A stretch of 64,000 bases of DNA from Enterobacter sp. RHBSTW-00175 (GTDB taxonomy: Bacteria; Pseudomonadota; Gammaproteobacteria; Enterobacterales; Enterobacteriaceae). The notes below the pieces were generated by a model that worked only from the letters and a program-made list of their open reading frames with translations, did no database searches and had not been told where the DNA came from. The position numbers were made by a program, and so were the translations under genes. Location of the stretch: assembly GCF_013927005.1 (NCBI RefSeq), contig NZ_CP055930.1, positions 4,278,001 to 4,342,000 of the forward strand. Reading direction: 5' to 3'. The stretch's first letter is position 1, and every line of letters starts with the position of its first letter. Shown here in pieces: positions 33,342-42,968 of the stretch.

Positions 33342-33569
33342 GTATTGGAAAATCTTATTTCTTTGCGCGAATTATTTGCCCGAAATGTGAAGGTAGTCAA
33401 CAAGCCAGGTCAATGAGAGACAATTTGTGTCTGTTCAGAATTATCCCCTCTCTGTACCATTGCGTATACTCACTCCAACGACAAACAATGGTAAGCGAAC
33501 CATCCGTCAGCCGGGATAGCGAGTCGAGTGAGAGTGCGACGTCGGGTGGTTAAAAAGAGGGAAGTTACT
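33342..33569 (+). promoter_or_regulatory. chb operon promoter region with a CRP-like site
   Basis: The segment upstream of chbB holds a CRP-like site TGTGAAGGTAGTCAAC at 33386-33401 (TGTGA-N6-TCAAC, one mismatch from ideal). The AT-rich, GCGCGAA-containing stretch 33355-33380 resembles a NagC operator. E. coli chb is repressed by NagC and controlled by CRP and ChbR. ChbR direct repeats could not be placed by eye. Confidence 0.6.
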
Positions 33570-33887
33570 ATGGAAAAGAAACATATCTACCTGTTTTGCT
33601 CTGCAGGCATGTCAACCTCACTGCTGGTTTCCAAGATGCGTGCGCAGGCTGAAAAATATGAAGTCCCTGTGGTGATTGAAGCGTTTCCTGAAACGCTGGC
33701 GGGTGAAAAGGGTCAGAGTGCCGATGTTGTGCTCTTAGGGCCGCAAATCGCTTACATGTTGCCAGAAATTCAACGTCTGTTACCGAATAAACCGGTCGAA
33801 GTTATCGACTCGGGGCTGTACGGCAAGATCGATGGTTTAGGTGTATTGAAAGCTGCTGTTGCAGCAATTAAAAAAGCTGCTAATTAA
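33570..33887 (+). CDS. chbB: PTS chitobiose-specific enzyme IIB ChbB
   Basis: The phosphocysteine-bearing IIB component of the N,N'-diacetylchitobiose PTS. The 105-residue protein contains the phosphorylated Cys10 in [16 protein letters not shown]. The start [10 protein letters not shown] at 33570 follows GAGGGAAG; the longer frame from 33528 was rejected. It accepts phosphate from ChbA and passes it to sugar imported by ChbC. It is first in the chbBCARFG operon. The next intergenic segment holds the ChiX decoy site. Confidence 0.97.
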   Translation: MEKKHIYLFCSAGMSTSLLVSKMRAQAEKYEVPVVIEAFPETLAGEKGQSADVVLLGPQIAYMLPEIQRLLPNKPVEVIDSGLYGKIDGLGVLKAAVAAIKKAAN

Positions 33888-33899
33888 TTTTTTATTTTT

Positions 33900-33949
33900 C
33901 CCGTCAAAGAGTTATTTCACACACAATACGCCGTAACATGAGTTACGGC
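33900..33949 (+). promoter_or_regulatory. chbBC intergenic ChiX decoy site and hairpin
   Basis: CCCGTCAAAGAG (33900-33911) complements the seed CUCUUUGACGGG of the sRNA ChiX. In E. coli and Salmonella the chbBC spacer is the established 'trap' that titrates ChiX when chitobiose induces the operon. A perfect 8-bp stem GCCGTAAC-ATGA-GTTACGGC follows at 33930-33949, just before the chbC ribosome site. Confidence 0.8.
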
Positions 33950-33967
33950 ATTTAAGGGTATTTTCCT

Positions 33968-35326
33968 ATGAGTAAAGTCATCGCTTCACTTGAAAAGGTA
34001 CTCCTTCCTTTTGCTGTTAAAATAGGAAAGCAGCCTCACGTTAATGCCATCAAAAACGGTTTTATTAAATTAATGCCGTTGACGCTGGCCGGGGCAATGT
34101 TCGTTTTAATTAACAACGTTTTTCTGAGCTTTGGTGAAGGTTCCTTCTTTTATTCATTAGGAATTCGGTTAGACGCTTCTACAATTGAAACCCTTAATGG
34201 TTTTAAAGCCATCGGCGGCAACGTATACAACGGTACGTTGGGTATTATGTCGCTGATGGCGCCATTCTTTATCGGGATGGCGCTTGCAGAAGAGCGTAAA
34301 GTGGATCCGCTGGCAGCGGGCTTATTATCCGTTGCTGCCTTTATGACCGTTACCCCTTACAGCGTGGGTGAAGCGTATGCTGTAGGCGCTAACTGGTTAG
34401 GTGGTGCAAACATTATTTCCGGTATTGTGATCGGTCTGGTGGTTGCCGAGATGTTCACCTTTATTGTCCGCCGCAACTGGGTTATTCGCTTGCCGGACAG
34501 TGTTCCTGAATCTGTTTCTCGTTCATTTTCCGCGTTGATTCCAGGCTTCATTATTCTCTCCATCATGGGGATTATTGCCTGGGCGCTTTCTCACTGGGGT
34601 ACAAACTTCCACCAGATAATCATGGACTCTATCTCTACGCCACTGGCGTCGATGGGTGGCGTGGTTGGTTGGGCGTACGTGATTTTCACCTCTCTGCTGT
34701 GGTTCTTCGGCGTGCATGGTTCACTGGCACTGGCAGCGCTGGACAGCGGCATCATGACCCCGTGGGCACTGGAAAACGTTGCGCTTTACCAGCAGTACGG
34801 TTCCGTTGATGCGGCACTGGCAGCCGGTAAAACCTTCCATGTGTGGGCGAAGCCGATGCTTGACTCCTATATCTTCCTGGGTGGTACAGGGGCAACGCTG
34901 GGTCTTATCATCGCGGTCTTTATTGTCTCTCGTCGCGCTGACTACCGTCAGGTTGCGAAACTGGCGCTGCCATCTGGCATCTTCCAGATTAACGAGCCGA
35001 TTCTGTTTGGTCTGCCAATCATCATGAACCCGGTAATGTTCATTCCGTTCATTCTGATTCAGCCGCTGCTGGCCGCCATTACCCTGACGGCGTATTACCT
35101 GGGTATTATCCCGCCAATCACCAACATTGCACCGTGGACAATGCCGGCAGGTCTGGGCGCGTTCTTCAACACCAACGGTAGCATCGCGGCCTTCCTGCTG
35201 GCGATATTCAACCTCGGGATTGCAACACTGCTTTATATGCCGTTCGTGGCGATTGCGAACAAAGCCGCAACCATCATCGATGAAGAAGAGAGCGAAGAAG
35301 ATATTGCCCTCTCACTGAAATTCTAA
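33968..35326 (+). CDS. chbC: PTS chitobiose-specific enzyme IIC ChbC
   Basis: The membrane channel of the chitobiose PTS, 452 residues as in E. coli. About 8-10 hydrophobic helices are visible. The family motifs [17 protein letters not shown] and [16 protein letters not shown] are present. It imports diacetylchitobiose while IIB phosphorylates it. It is second in the operon; its translation start lies after the ChiX decoy and a small hairpin. Confidence 0.97.
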   Translation: MSKVIASLEKVLLPFAVKIGKQPHVNAIKNGFIKLMPLTLAGAMFVLINNVFLSFGEGSFFYSLGIRLDASTIETLNGFKAIGGNVYNGTLGIMSLMAPFFIGMALAEERKVDPLAAGLLSVAAFMTVTPYSVGEAYAVGANWLGGANIISGIVIGLVVAEMFTFIVRRNWVIRLPDSVPESVSRSFSALIPGFIILSIMGIIAWALSHWGTNFHQIIMDSISTPLASMGGVVGWAYVIFTSLLWFFGVHGSLALAALDSGIMTPWALENVALYQQYGSVDAALAAGKTFHVWAKPMLDSYIFLGGTGATLGLIIAVFIVSRRADYRQVAKLALPSGIFQINEPILFGLPIIMNPVMFIPFILIQPLLAAITLTAYYLGIIPPITNIAPWTMPAGLGAFFNTNGSIAAFLLAIFNLGIATLLYMPFVAIANKAATIIDEEESEEDIALSLKF

Positions 35327-35373
35327 GTTTGACCGGCGCGGGGCAACCCGCGCCAGCGAAAAGGAGCTAAAAG

Positions 35374-35721
35374 ATGTTAGATTTGGATAGTATCGTTGCT
35401 GAAGAAACCGAAGAAAACGACCTGGAAGAAGTGGTGATGGGCCTTATCATCAATTCAGGACAAGCACGCAGCCTGGCTTATGCCGCACTCAAGCAGGCTA
35501 AGCAGGGTGATTTCGCCGCAGCGAAAACCATGATGGATCAGTCCCGTACCGCACTGAATGAAGCGCATCTGGTACAGACGAAGCTCATCGAAGGCGACCA
35601 GGGCGAAGGGAAAATGAAAGTGAGTCTGGTGCTGGTTCATGCACAGGATCACCTGATGACTTCGATGCTGGCGCGCGAGCTGGTGGCGGAGTTAATCGAG
35701 CTTCACGAAAAAATGCACTAA
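35374..35721 (+). CDS. chbA: PTS chitobiose-specific enzyme IIA ChbA
   Basis: The IIA phosphocarrier of the chitobiose system, 115 residues (116 in E. coli), an all-helical trimer family. The phosphorylated His is His89 in LVLVHAQDHLMTSML. AAAGGAG precedes the ATG. It receives phosphate from HPr and donates to ChbB. chbR follows 29 bp downstream. Confidence 0.97.
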   Translation: MLDLDSIVAEETEENDLEEVVMGLIINSGQARSLAYAALKQAKQGDFAAAKTMMDQSRTALNEAHLVQTKLIEGDQGEGKMKVSLVLVHAQDHLMTSMLARELVAELIELHEKMH

Positions 35722-35750
35722 GTCAGATTGAGTAGCAGGAGGTCAGCACG

Positions 35751-36569
35751 ATGGAAATTAAAACCGCACTTGAGCAGCAACTGTTTAATGGCAAGAATTT
35801 TCACGTGGTTATTTACAACAAGACGGAGAGCGCCAGTGGCCTGCACCAGCATGACTACTACGAGTTCACGATTGTTCTGACCGGACGTTACTACCAGGAG
35901 ATCAACGGTAAGCGTGTTCTGCTGGAACGTGGTGATTTTGTCTTCCTGCCGATGGGCTCCTACCACCAGAGCTTTTACGAATTTGGCGCGACGCGTATTC
36001 TCAATGTCGGCGTCAGCAAACGCTTCTTTGAGAAACACTATCTGCCGCTGGTGCCGTTCTGCTTTGTGGCGTCACAGGTGTATCGCGTTAAAAACGAGTT
36101 TATGACCTGGATAGAAACGGTCATTGCTTCACTTAACTTCCGCGACAATGAGTTCGACGAGTTTATTGAAACGGTAACCTTCTACGTGATGAACCGCCTG
36201 CGTCACCATCGTGAAGAGCAGCAGGTGATTGACGATATCCCACAGTGGTTACGTGGCACCGTCGAGCTTATGCACGATAAAGGCCAGTTCAGCGACAACG
36301 CGCTGGAGAATATGGTGACCCTGTCAGGTAAATCTCAGGAATATTTAACCCGGGCAACGCAGCGTTACTATCGCAAGACGCCGGTGCAAATTATTAATGA
36401 GATCCGCATCAACTTTGCAAAAAAACAACTGGAAATTACCAACTACTCTGTAACCGATATTGCGTATGAGTCCGGCTACAGTAGTCCCAGCCTGTTTATT
36501 AAAACATTTAAAAAATTCACCTCATTCACGCCAAACAGTTACCGGAAAAACTTAACGGTAATTAATTGA
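35751..36569 (+). CDS. chbR: Chb operon transcriptional regulator ChbR (AraC family)
   Basis: A dual repressor/activator of the chb operon, 272 residues (about 280 in E. coli). The N-terminal cupin sensor includes [20 protein letters not shown]. The C-terminal AraC/XylS DNA-binding domain includes [23 protein letters not shown]. In E. coli it works with CRP once NagC is relieved. It is encoded inside its own operon. Confidence 0.96.
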   Translation: MEIKTALEQQLFNGKNFHVVIYNKTESASGLHQHDYYEFTIVLTGRYYQEINGKRVLLERGDFVFLPMGSYHQSFYEFGATRILNVGVSKRFFEKHYLPLVPFCFVASQVYRVKNEFMTWIETVIASLNFRDNEFDEFIETVTFYVMNRLRHHREEQQVIDDIPQWLRGTVELMHDKGQFSDNALENMVTLSGKSQEYLTRATQRYYRKTPVQIINEIRINFAKKQLEITNYSVTDIAYESGYSSPSLFIKTFKKFTSFTPNSYRKNLTVIN

Positions 36570-36680
36570 CTATCGGCGGTATTATCCGCCAGAAATATTG
36601 ACGTAATTGCTTGCCCAAAATAGCGGGACGAGAGCGCTATACTTTGCAGGCGGTTAACCTGATACGTTAAGGGAGATATT

Positions 36681-38036
36681 ATGCAACAGAAATTAAAAGT
36701 CGTAACCATTGGCGGCGGCAGCAGTTATACCCCGGAATTACTCGAAGGTTTTCTGAAGCGTTATCATGAGTTGCCGGTCAGCGAATTATGGCTGGTGGAC
36801 GTTGAAGAAGGGCAAGAGAAGCTGAATATTATTTTCGAACTGTGCAAGCGTATGGTCGAAAAAGCGGGCGTACCGTTAACCGTGCATAAAACACTGGATC
36901 GCCGTCTGGCGCTGAAAGATGCCGACTTCGTGACAACTCAGCTGCGAGTAGGCCAGTTGAAAGCACGTGAACTGGACGAGCGCATCCCGCTGAGCCACGG
37001 TTATCTGGGCCAGGAAACCAACGGCGCGGGTGGTCTGTTTAAAGGTCTGCGTACCATTCCGGTTATTTTCGACATCATCAAAGATGTGGAAGAAATTTGC
37101 CCGAATGCGTGGGTAATTAACTTTACCAACCCGGCTGGCATGGTGACCGAAGCCGTCTATCGTCATACCGGTTTTAAACGCTTTATCGGTGTGTGTAACA
37201 TTCCGATCGGCATGAAAATGTTTATCAGCGACGTGCTGGAACTGAGCGACAGCGACGACCTCTCCATCGATCTGTTCGGCCTGAACCACATGGTCTTTAT
37301 CAAAGATGTGATTGTTAACGGTAAATCGCGCTTTGCTGCACTGCTGGACGGCGTGGCTTCGGGTCGCCTGACCGCGGCATCAGTTAAAAATATCTTCGAT
37401 CTGCCGTTCAGCGAAGGGCTGATCCGCTCCCTGAACCTGCTGCCATGTTCGTATCTGCTTTACTACTTCAAGCAGAAAGAGATGCTGGCCATCGAAATGG
37501 GCGAGTACTATAAAGGCGGCGCGCGTGCGCAGGTAGTGCAGAAAGTTGAAAAACAACTGTTTGATTTGTACAAAGATCCAAACCTGAACGTGAAACCAAA
37601 AGAGCTGGAACAGCGCGGCGGGGCGTACTATTCAGACGCAGCCTGTGAAGTGATCAACGCTATCTACAACGACAAGCAGGCAGAGCACTACGTCAACGTG
37701 CCGCACCATGGACACATCGACAACATTCCGGCTGACTGGGCAGTTGAGATGACTTGCATCCTGGGTCGCGATGGCGCGAAACCACATCCGCGTATCACTC
37801 ACTTTGATGACAAAGTCATGGGGCTCATCCACACAATCAAAGGGTTTGAAGTGGCTGCAAGCAACGCGGCGCTGAGCGGCGAGCTGAATGATGTGCTTCT
37901 GGCGCTGAACCTGAGCCCGCTGGTGCATTCCGATCGTGACGCAGAACAGCTGGCGAGCGAGATGATCCTGGCGCATGAAAAATGGCTGCCAAACTTTGCT
38001 GCAACGGTTGAGAAACTGAAGTTCAACCACCGTTAA
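36681..38036 (+). CDS. chbF: 6-phospho-beta-glucosidase / monoacetylchitobiose-6-phosphate hydrolase ChbF
   Basis: An NAD+- and metal-dependent GH4 glycosidase of 451 residues. The N-terminal Rossmann motif is [16 protein letters not shown]. Metal and catalytic segments include CNIPIGMKM and [12 protein letters not shown]. It cleaves the phosphorylated, mono-deacetylated disaccharide made by ChbC and ChbG. It lies 111 bp after chbR and 11 bp before chbG. Confidence 0.96.
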   Translation: MQQKLKVVTIGGGSSYTPELLEGFLKRYHELPVSELWLVDVEEGQEKLNIIFELCKRMVEKAGVPLTVHKTLDRRLALKDADFVTTQLRVGQLKARELDERIPLSHGYLGQETNGAGGLFKGLRTIPVIFDIIKDVEEICPNAWVINFTNPAGMVTEAVYRHTGFKRFIGVCNIPIGMKMFISDVLELSDSDDLSIDLFGLNHMVFIKDVIVNGKSRFAALLDGVASGRLTAASVKNIFDLPFSEGLIRSLNLLPCSYLLYYFKQKEMLAIEMGEYYKGGARAQVVQKVEKQLFDLYKDPNLNVKPKELEQRGGAYYSDAACEVINAIYNDKQAEHYVNVPHHGHIDNIPADWAVEMTCILGRDGAKPHPRITHFDDKVMGLIHTIKGFEVAASNAALSGELNDVLLALNLSPLVHSDRDAEQLASEMILAHEKWLPNFAATVEKLKFNHR

Positions 38037-38047
38037 GAGGGAGAGCG

Positions 38048-38806
38048 ATGGAAAACCTGCTGATCGTAAACGCCGACGATTTTGGCCTGTCGAAAGGGCA
38101 GAACTACGGCATCATTGAAGCCTGTCGCCGGGGTGTGGTGACCTCGACCACTGCGCTTGTCAACGGCGAGGCGGTTGACCATGCGGCATCCCTGAGCCGT
38201 GAAGTCCCGGAGCTGGGGGTGGGGATGCACTTTGTCCTCACACTCGGGATGCCGATTTCACCGATGCCAGGGCTGACACGCGATGGACAGTTGGGTAAAT
38301 GGATCTGGGAAATGGCCGAGCAGAATACGTTGCCACTTGAGGAAATTACCCGTGAGCTGGATTGTCAGTTCAACCGGTTTGTCGATCTCTTCGGTTGTGA
38401 GCCGACGCATATTGATAGCCATCATCACGTGCATATGATCCCGGCGATATTCCCGATTGTTGCTGATTTTGCACGCCGTAAAGGGGTGGCGATGCGTGTG
38501 GATCGTGAAGTACAGGCGCTGCACGGGCTGTTGTTATCGTCTGCGGCAACGACCGAAGGTTTCAGTAGCGCATTTTACGGTGATGAGATAAGCGAAGCAC
38601 TGTTTCTGAGCGTGCTGGATGATTCCGCTGCTCGCGGTGAACGATCGCTGGAGGTGATGGCGCACCCGGCGTTTGTCGACAACACCGTGCGCAAAAGCGC
38701 CTACTGCTGGCCACGCCTGGCGGAGCTGGATGTGTTGACATCGGCATCACTGAAATATGCGATTGCCGAGCGCGGGTATCGTCTGGGGACGTTCAAGGAT
38801 CTGTAA
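38048..38806 (+). CDS. chbG: Chitooligosaccharide deacetylase ChbG (YdjC family)
   Basis: Removes one acetyl group from chitobiose-6-phosphate, giving the ChbR inducer and ChbF substrate. The 252-residue YdjC-family protein has metal-site motifs [24 protein letters not shown] and the late [16 protein letters not shown] precedes the start. It ends the chb operon, followed by a strong terminator. Confidence 0.95.
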   Translation: MENLLIVNADDFGLSKGQNYGIIEACRRGVVTSTTALVNGEAVDHAASLSREVPELGVGMHFVLTLGMPISPMPGLTRDGQLGKWIWEMAEQNTLPLEEITRELDCQFNRFVDLFGCEPTHIDSHHHVHMIPAIFPIVADFARRKGVAMRVDREVQALHGLLLSSAATTEGFSSAFYGDEISEALFLSVLDDSAARGERSLEVMAHPAFVDNTVRKSAYCWPRLAELDVLTSASLKYAIAERGYRLGTFKDL

Positions 38807-38834
38807 GCAGTGCCGGGTACGAGGTAAAAGCAAA

Positions 38835-38862
38835 ACGGTAACAGGCGTTACCGTTTTTTTTG
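38835..38862 (+). terminator. chb operon terminator
   Basis: ACGGTAAC-AGGC-GTTACCGT (38835-38854) is a perfect 8-bp stem with a 4-nt loop followed by eight T residues, 28 bp after the chbG stop. Confidence 0.93.
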
Positions 38863-38871
38863 TTTTCTCTT

Positions 38872-38904
38872 TCTCCCGTGGGGAGATTGGGTGAGGGCAT
38901 CAGG
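38872..38904. repeat. GGGAGAGGG-type palindrome remnant
   Basis: CTTTCTCCCGTGGGGAGA continuing with TTGGGTGAGGGCATCAGG is the same palindrome-plus-GGTGAGGG pattern seen at 2.26-2.35 kb, 2.70-2.73 kb and around the IS481 insertion. It sits between chbG and cedA. Confidence 0.6.
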
Positions 38905-39034
38905 TCGTACGGTTTTTAGGTCGATACGAGCAAAAGAAAGGACATACAGCATGGAAGGCGCGACGCGTGGGGGAAGGATCGGCTATCATAGAATTTTCCT
39001 GTTTCCAGAATTTGCTTTAGTGAACCAGTCTCTT

Positions 39035-39274
39035 ATGAAACCTCTTCGTCAACAAAACCGCCAGGTTATTAGCTATGTGCCCCGCGTTGAACCCGCTCCG
39101 CCTGACCATGCTCTGAAAGTGGATGGTTTTCGCGATGTCTGGCAGCTACGGGGAAAATACGTGGCCTTTGTGCTGATAGGCGAACACTTCCGTCGTTCCC
39201 CTGTGTTTACGGTGCCGGAATCGGCGCAGCGCTGGGCGGTACAGACCCGCCAGGATGAAGATGTTGAAGAATAA
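39035..39274 (+). CDS. cedA: Cell division activator CedA
   Basis: A small basic DNA-binding protein that promotes division in over-replicating cells; later work also describes binding to RNA polymerase. The 79-residue product (MKPLRQQNRQVISYVPRVEP start) aligns with E. coli CedA along its length, including FRDVWQLRGKYVAFVLIGEHF and SPVFTVPESAQRWA. The ATG at 39035 fits the family length; a frame opening at 38891 adds 48 unsupported residues. katE, its E. coli neighbour, is absent. Its terminator is split by an IS. Confidence 0.92.
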   Translation: MKPLRQQNRQVISYVPRVEPAPPDHALKVDGFRDVWQLRGKYVAFVLIGEHFRRSPVFTVPESAQRWAVQTRQDEDVEE

Positions 39275-39327
39275 CAACTATAAAAAAACCGCCATCATGA
39301 AGTGAACCCCATATATTGGACACGTTC

Positions 39328-40161
39328 TTAACTGGCGGCTGACATGGCCTGGGTTCGGTATTGTACCGGACTCAGGCCGTTTAGTTTTAGCTTGATTCGT
39401 TCGTTGTTGTAGTAGTGGATATACTCTTCCACCGTTTTTCGTAGATGGTCTGTATTTTCAAACTCTTCGTGGTACCAACATTCTGTTTTCAGCAGACCAA
39501 AAAAATTTTCTATCACTGCATTGTCCAGACAGTTCCCTTTGCGCGACATGCTTTGTTCTATGCCTTTAGCTTTAAGTTTCTCCTGATACCGTGCCATCTG
39601 ATACTGCCAACCCTGATCAGAGTGCAGTACCGGTCTGTCACCCGGTTTCAGCCTCTTGACGGCTTTGCTGAGCATGTTTTCGACCAGATTCATTCCCGGA
39701 TGCGTCGTCATATTCCAGGCTATTATCTCGCTGTTATACAGATCAAGCACTGGTGACAGATACAGCTTTGTCCCTTTTACGTTGAACTCTGTCACATCCG
39801 TGACCCATTTCTGGTTTGGACTGCTGGCCTTAAAATCACGTGCAAGGGTATTTGGCGCTACTTTACCGTAGGTGCCTTTGTATGACTGATACTTTTTGCT
39901 TCTCAGGCATGAGGCCAGCCCCATCTTGCGCATCAGTTTCCGTACTGTTTTATGATTAATGCCATAGCCTTCATTACGCAACGCCAGGGTAATGCGCCGG
40001 TAACCATATCGTCCTTTATGATAGTGGAACAGTGCGGCTATTCTTTGCTGTTCGCCCTCATAGCGCTCTCCACGGCTATCTGCTTTGACATGCCAGTAGT
40101 ACGTGCTGCGAGGTAATCCTGCTATATGAAGCAGCATTCTCAGGTTATGGTTTCGCCTCAA
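39328..40161 (-). CDS. IS150-group transposase OrfB (InsK-like) catalytic domain
   Basis: A 277-residue DDE integrase-core product, closely similar to IS150 InsK. Catalytic residues are Asp in WVTDVTEFNV, Asp in VLHSDQGWQY and Glu in DNAVIENFFG. The reading frame stays open upstream to the orfA end. Its best upstream start is only TTG without a clear ribosome site. The real product is therefore probably OrfAB, made by -1 frameshifting at the A-run 40173-40177 (end of orfA, AAG CAA AAA TAA). Confidence 0.92.
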   Translation of the reverse strand: MRRNHNLRMLLHIAGLPRSTYYWHVKADSRGERYEGEQQRIAALFHYHKGRYGYRRITLALRNEGYGINHKTVRKLMRKMGLASCLRSKKYQSYKGTYGKVAPNTLARDFKASSPNQKWVTDVTEFNVKGTKLYLSPVLDLYNSEIIAWNMTTHPGMNLVENMLSKAVKRLKPGDRPVLHSDQGWQYQMARYQEKLKAKGIEQSMSRKGNCLDNAVIENFFGLLKTECWYHEEFENTDHLRKTVEEYIHYYNNERIKLKLNGLSPVQYRTQAMSAAS

Positions 40162-40169
40162 TTCGGTAA

Positions 40170-40685
40170 TTATTTTTGCTTTGTCTTCTGCTTTTCCCGA
40201 ATCAAGGCCTGAAGCTTTTTTAGGTAGGCATTCTCAACACGCAGGTATTCAAGTTCTTCCTCAGCGTTCTGGAACGCTGGACGGGGATTATTAAGTTCTT
40301 TATCTGAAGTTTCGTTCTTCCCTGACTTCATCTGGCGTCCTCTGGGTTTATCCTGTAGGGCAATGATACCGCCAGTACGGTAAAGACGCTCCCATTTGCT
40401 GACAGTACAAGCGGCTGCAATACGAAACTCCGCCGCAGCTTTCCGGGATGATTTGTTGTGTTGCTGCATCCAGAGCACGACAGACTCTTTAAACTCGGCA
40501 GAGTAAGCCCTGGTAGGAATGGTAAAACTGTCCATCCCATTCACTTTCCAGTGCTCAGTCCAGCGTCTGACCGCTCCGTGATCAACGCCGAACAACCGCG
40601 CTGTTTTCTTTGCACCATCACTGCTGAACAGATAGTGGAGTACGACTTGCTGCTTGAATTCAGGTGAGTATTTTTTTCTGCCCAT
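40170..40685 (-). CDS. IS150-group OrfA (InsJ-like) DNA-binding protein
   Basis: A 171-residue protein with two helix-turn-helix units (starting KKYSPEFKQQVVLHYL and AYSAEFKESVVLWMQQHN) and a C-terminal leucine-zipper-like coil (EEELEYLRVENAYLKKLQALI), as in IS150 InsJ. The ATG at 40685 lies about 50 bp inside the right end. It ends on an A-rich stretch where frameshifting into orfB is expected. Confidence 0.92.
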   Translation of the reverse strand: MGRKKYSPEFKQQVVLHYLFSSDGAKKTARLFGVDHGAVRRWTEHWKVNGMDSFTIPTRAYSAEFKESVVLWMQQHNKSSRKAAAEFRIAAACTVSKWERLYRTGGIIALQDKPRGRQMKSGKNETSDKELNNPRPAFQNAEEELEYLRVENAYLKKLQALIREKQKTKQK

Positions 40686-40766
40686 TGAAACGCAAAACCC
40701 CTAATCGTTGGATGTCCAACTTTCGGGGTTCACTTCAATCAGGCGGTTTTTTTAATTCACCAGTGA

Positions 40767-42158
40767 TTAACGGTGCGCCAGTTCGACGTCGTCTTCACTT
40801 TCCAGAACAGCTTTGTCAGTCTGTTTTAACCACTGGCTTGTCAGTGTACCCGCGGTCATGGAGCCGCTCACGTTCAGTGCGGTACGGCCCATATCAATCA
40901 GCGGCTCTACGGAAATCAGCAGCGCAACCAGAGTGACCGGCAGACCCAGCGCAGGCAATACGATCAGCGCTGCAAAGGTCGCACCGCCGCCCACACCAGC
41001 AACACCTGCGGAGCTCACGGTGACAATGCCCACAAGCGTTGCAATCCACACCGGGTCGAGCGGGTTAATACCCACAGTAGGAGCAACCATCACTGCCAGC
41101 ATTGCCGGGTAAAGACCCGCACAACCATTCTGACCGATGGTAGCGCCAAAGGAAGCAGAGAAGCTGGCGATAGATTCAGGCACACCCAGACGACGGGTTT
41201 GCGCTTCAACGTTCAGCGGAATGGATGCTGCGCTGGAACGGCTGGTGAAGGCAAATGTCAGTACCGGCCACACTTTGCGGAAGTATTTCAGCGGGCTAAC
41301 GCCGTTCACACCCAGCAGGATGCCATGCACCACGAACATGATGCCCAGACCCAGGTAAGAGGCAACCACAAAGCTACCCAGCTTAATGATGTCCTGCAAG
41401 TTAGATCCTGCGACGACTTTGGTCATCAGGGCCAGTACGCCGTATGGTGTTAACTGCATCACCAGACGCACCAGCTTCATTACCCAGCTTTGCAGGGTAT
41501 CGATAGCCGTCAGAACGCGTTCACCTTTCGGAGCATCGTCTTTCAGCAGTTTCAGTGCTGCCACACCCAGGAAGGCTGCGAAGATAACCACACTGATAAT
41601 GGAGGTTGGGTTCGCACCGGTCAGGTCAGCAAACGGGTTCTTCGGAATGAAGGAGAGCACCATTTGCGGAACGGTCAGGTCGGCGACTTTGCCCACGTAG
41701 TTAGACTGAATGGCAGCCAGACGCGCGGTTTCAGCAGAGCCTTGCACCAGACCTTCTGCGGTCAGACCAAACAGGTTGGTCACCAGAACACCCACCAGTG
41801 CGGCAATCAGCGTGGTGAACAGCAGCGTGCCGATGGTCAGAAAACTGATTTTACCTAACTGAGTGGCGTTATGCAGACGTGCAACGGCACTCAGAATAGA
41901 AGCAAACACCAGCGGCATAACGATCATCTGTAGCAGCTGTACGTAGCCGTTACCCACGATGTTGAACCACTGAATAGAATCTTTCAGTACCGGATTATCT
42001 GAGCCGTAAATAGCCTGTAATGCCAGACCAAACACGACACCCATACCCAGACCGATCAGTACTTTCTTTGCCAGGCTCCACTGTTTGTGGCGCGCCTGAG
42101 CCAGAAGCAATAGCAAAATAGCGAACACAACCACGTTCGCGATGAGTGGAAAGTTCAT
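40767..42158 (-). CDS. tcyP: L-cystine symporter TcyP (YdjN)
   Basis: An inner-membrane cystine importer of the dicarboxylate/amino acid:cation symporter (DAACS) family, 463 residues as in E. coli. There are multiple hydrophobic helices. The hairpin-rich core motifs [14 protein letters not shown] and [20 protein letters not shown] are typical. It is cysteine/CysB-regulated in E. coli. Its original 3' terminator, shared with cedA, has been separated by an IS element, though the T-side arm lies just beyond the stop. Confidence 0.97.
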   Translation of the reverse strand: MNFPLIANVVVFAILLLLLAQARHKQWSLAKKVLIGLGMGVVFGLALQAIYGSDNPVLKDSIQWFNIVGNGYVQLLQMIVMPLVFASILSAVARLHNATQLGKISFLTIGTLLFTTLIAALVGVLVTNLFGLTAEGLVQGSAETARLAAIQSNYVGKVADLTVPQMVLSFIPKNPFADLTGANPTSIISVVIFAAFLGVAALKLLKDDAPKGERVLTAIDTLQSWVMKLVRLVMQLTPYGVLALMTKVVAGSNLQDIIKLGSFVVASYLGLGIMFVVHGILLGVNGVSPLKYFRKVWPVLTFAFTSRSSAASIPLNVEAQTRRLGVPESIASFSASFGATIGQNGCAGLYPAMLAVMVAPTVGINPLDPVWIATLVGIVTVSSAGVAGVGGGATFAALIVLPALGLPVTLVALLISVEPLIDMGRTALNVSGSMTAGTLTSQWLKQTDKAVLESEDDVELAHR

Positions 42159-42284
42159 CCCCGTTCTCCTGATTTATTATGTGGTCGGTATTCCCGAACC
42201 TGTTGGCGCAAGGTTAGCAGAAGTGTGATGTAGCGCTTATATCCAAATGGAATGGGTTATGACAAATGCGTTGAATTTGCGGGT

Positions 42285-42875
42285 TTAATGTTCAATTTGA
42301 TTATTAATAAATCGATTGAACTGAAATTGCAGCGAATTGATCATCTGAGAAGACCAGCGAACTGCACCATTTTCGGGCAAGGTTTGCGGCATCCACACGG
42401 CATAGGCAAAAAGCGCCATGCATAAAAAGCGCTCCAGCTGATTACCTTTCTGCGGGGCAAGAATCGGCAGGCGGAACCGCCAGCGGCACGGCCACAGCAG
42501 CGGTACACCCGCAGGGGTCAGCATATCGGCGAGAATATGGCTCAGATAGCCGAGTACCATGCCCTGAATAGCATCTGCGGGCACAATCCAGCTTTCAGGA
42601 ACCTTTAAATAGAAGAGGGTCAACAGACCAAATACGGCCAGCAGGCTGTGAGTGAACCCCCGGTGACCAAACGCCCGGGCGATGGGTTTGGAAACCCACT
42701 TCAACCGCTGCCCAAGAAATGACTTAGGGTGATCGATATCGGGTAGCAGGCAGGTCAGCACCGCTGAAGGCACAATATGCCACCAGTCACCCTGGGCCAG
42801 CACGGGCGTTAGCTCAGCGTTTTTGGCAAACACTGCACAAGCAATAGAAAAAAGCAGGTGGCCTTCCGCCGTCAT
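42285..42875 (-). CDS. ydjM: LexA-regulated inner-membrane protein YdjM
   Basis: A 196-residue YbcI/YdjM-family (DUF457) membrane-bound putative metal hydrolase with the E. coli length. His/Asp motifs include MTAEGHLLFSIA, LLPDIDHPKSFLG and HRGFTHSLL. About 4 membrane segments are present. The biochemical role is unknown. A canonical LexA box lies 15-34 bp upstream, so it belongs to the SOS regulon as in E. coli. Confidence 0.94.
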   Translation of the reverse strand: MTAEGHLLFSIACAVFAKNAELTPVLAQGDWWHIVPSAVLTCLLPDIDHPKSFLGQRLKWVSKPIARAFGHRGFTHSLLAVFGLLTLFYLKVPESWIVPADAIQGMVLGYLSHILADMLTPAGVPLLWPCRWRFRLPILAPQKGNQLERFLCMALFAYAVWMPQTLPENGAVRWSSQMINSLQFQFNRFINNQIEH

Positions 42876-42889
42876 GATAAAACCCAGGA

Positions 42890-42909
42890 AACTGTCAATT
42901 CATACAGTA
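42890..42909 (-). promoter_or_regulatory. LexA (SOS) box of ydjM
   Basis: AACTGTCAATTCATACAGTA is CTG-N10-CAG with A/T-rich centre, placed just upstream of the ydjM ATG. A weaker second half-site (TTTTTATACAG, to 42925) follows; E. coli ydjM also has two LexA sites. Confidence 0.88.
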
Positions 42910-42968
42910 TAGGGTTTTTATACAGTGGACGGAAGAGGTGACGGTGTAACTCTTTGTCACAAACTGCG

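Larger units (their letters stand above)
39294..40741. mobile_element. IS3-family (IS150 group) insertion sequence with 4-bp target duplication
   Basis: The element spans 39298-40737 (1440 bp) between ATCA direct repeats (39294-39297 and 40738-40741). The ends are inverted: left TGAAGTGAACCCCATATATT then GGACA; right, read inward on the minus strand, TGAAGTGAACCCCGAAAGTT then GGACA. It has two overlapping-frame genes, orfA and orfB, as in IS150. Both frames are intact, so it may be active. The size is close to IS150 (1.44 kb). The exact ISfinder name is not assigned. Confidence 0.94.
39282..40754. terminator. cedA/tcyP bidirectional terminator split by an IS
   Basis: AAAAAAACCGCC-ATCA on the left (39282-39297) and ATCA-GGCGGTTTTTTT on the right (40738-40753) are the two halves of one hairpin. 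Joined once, they make AAAAAACCGCC-ATCA-GGCGGTTTTTT between the convergent genes cedA and tcyP. The IS now separates the arms by 1.44 kb. Confidence 0.85.
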
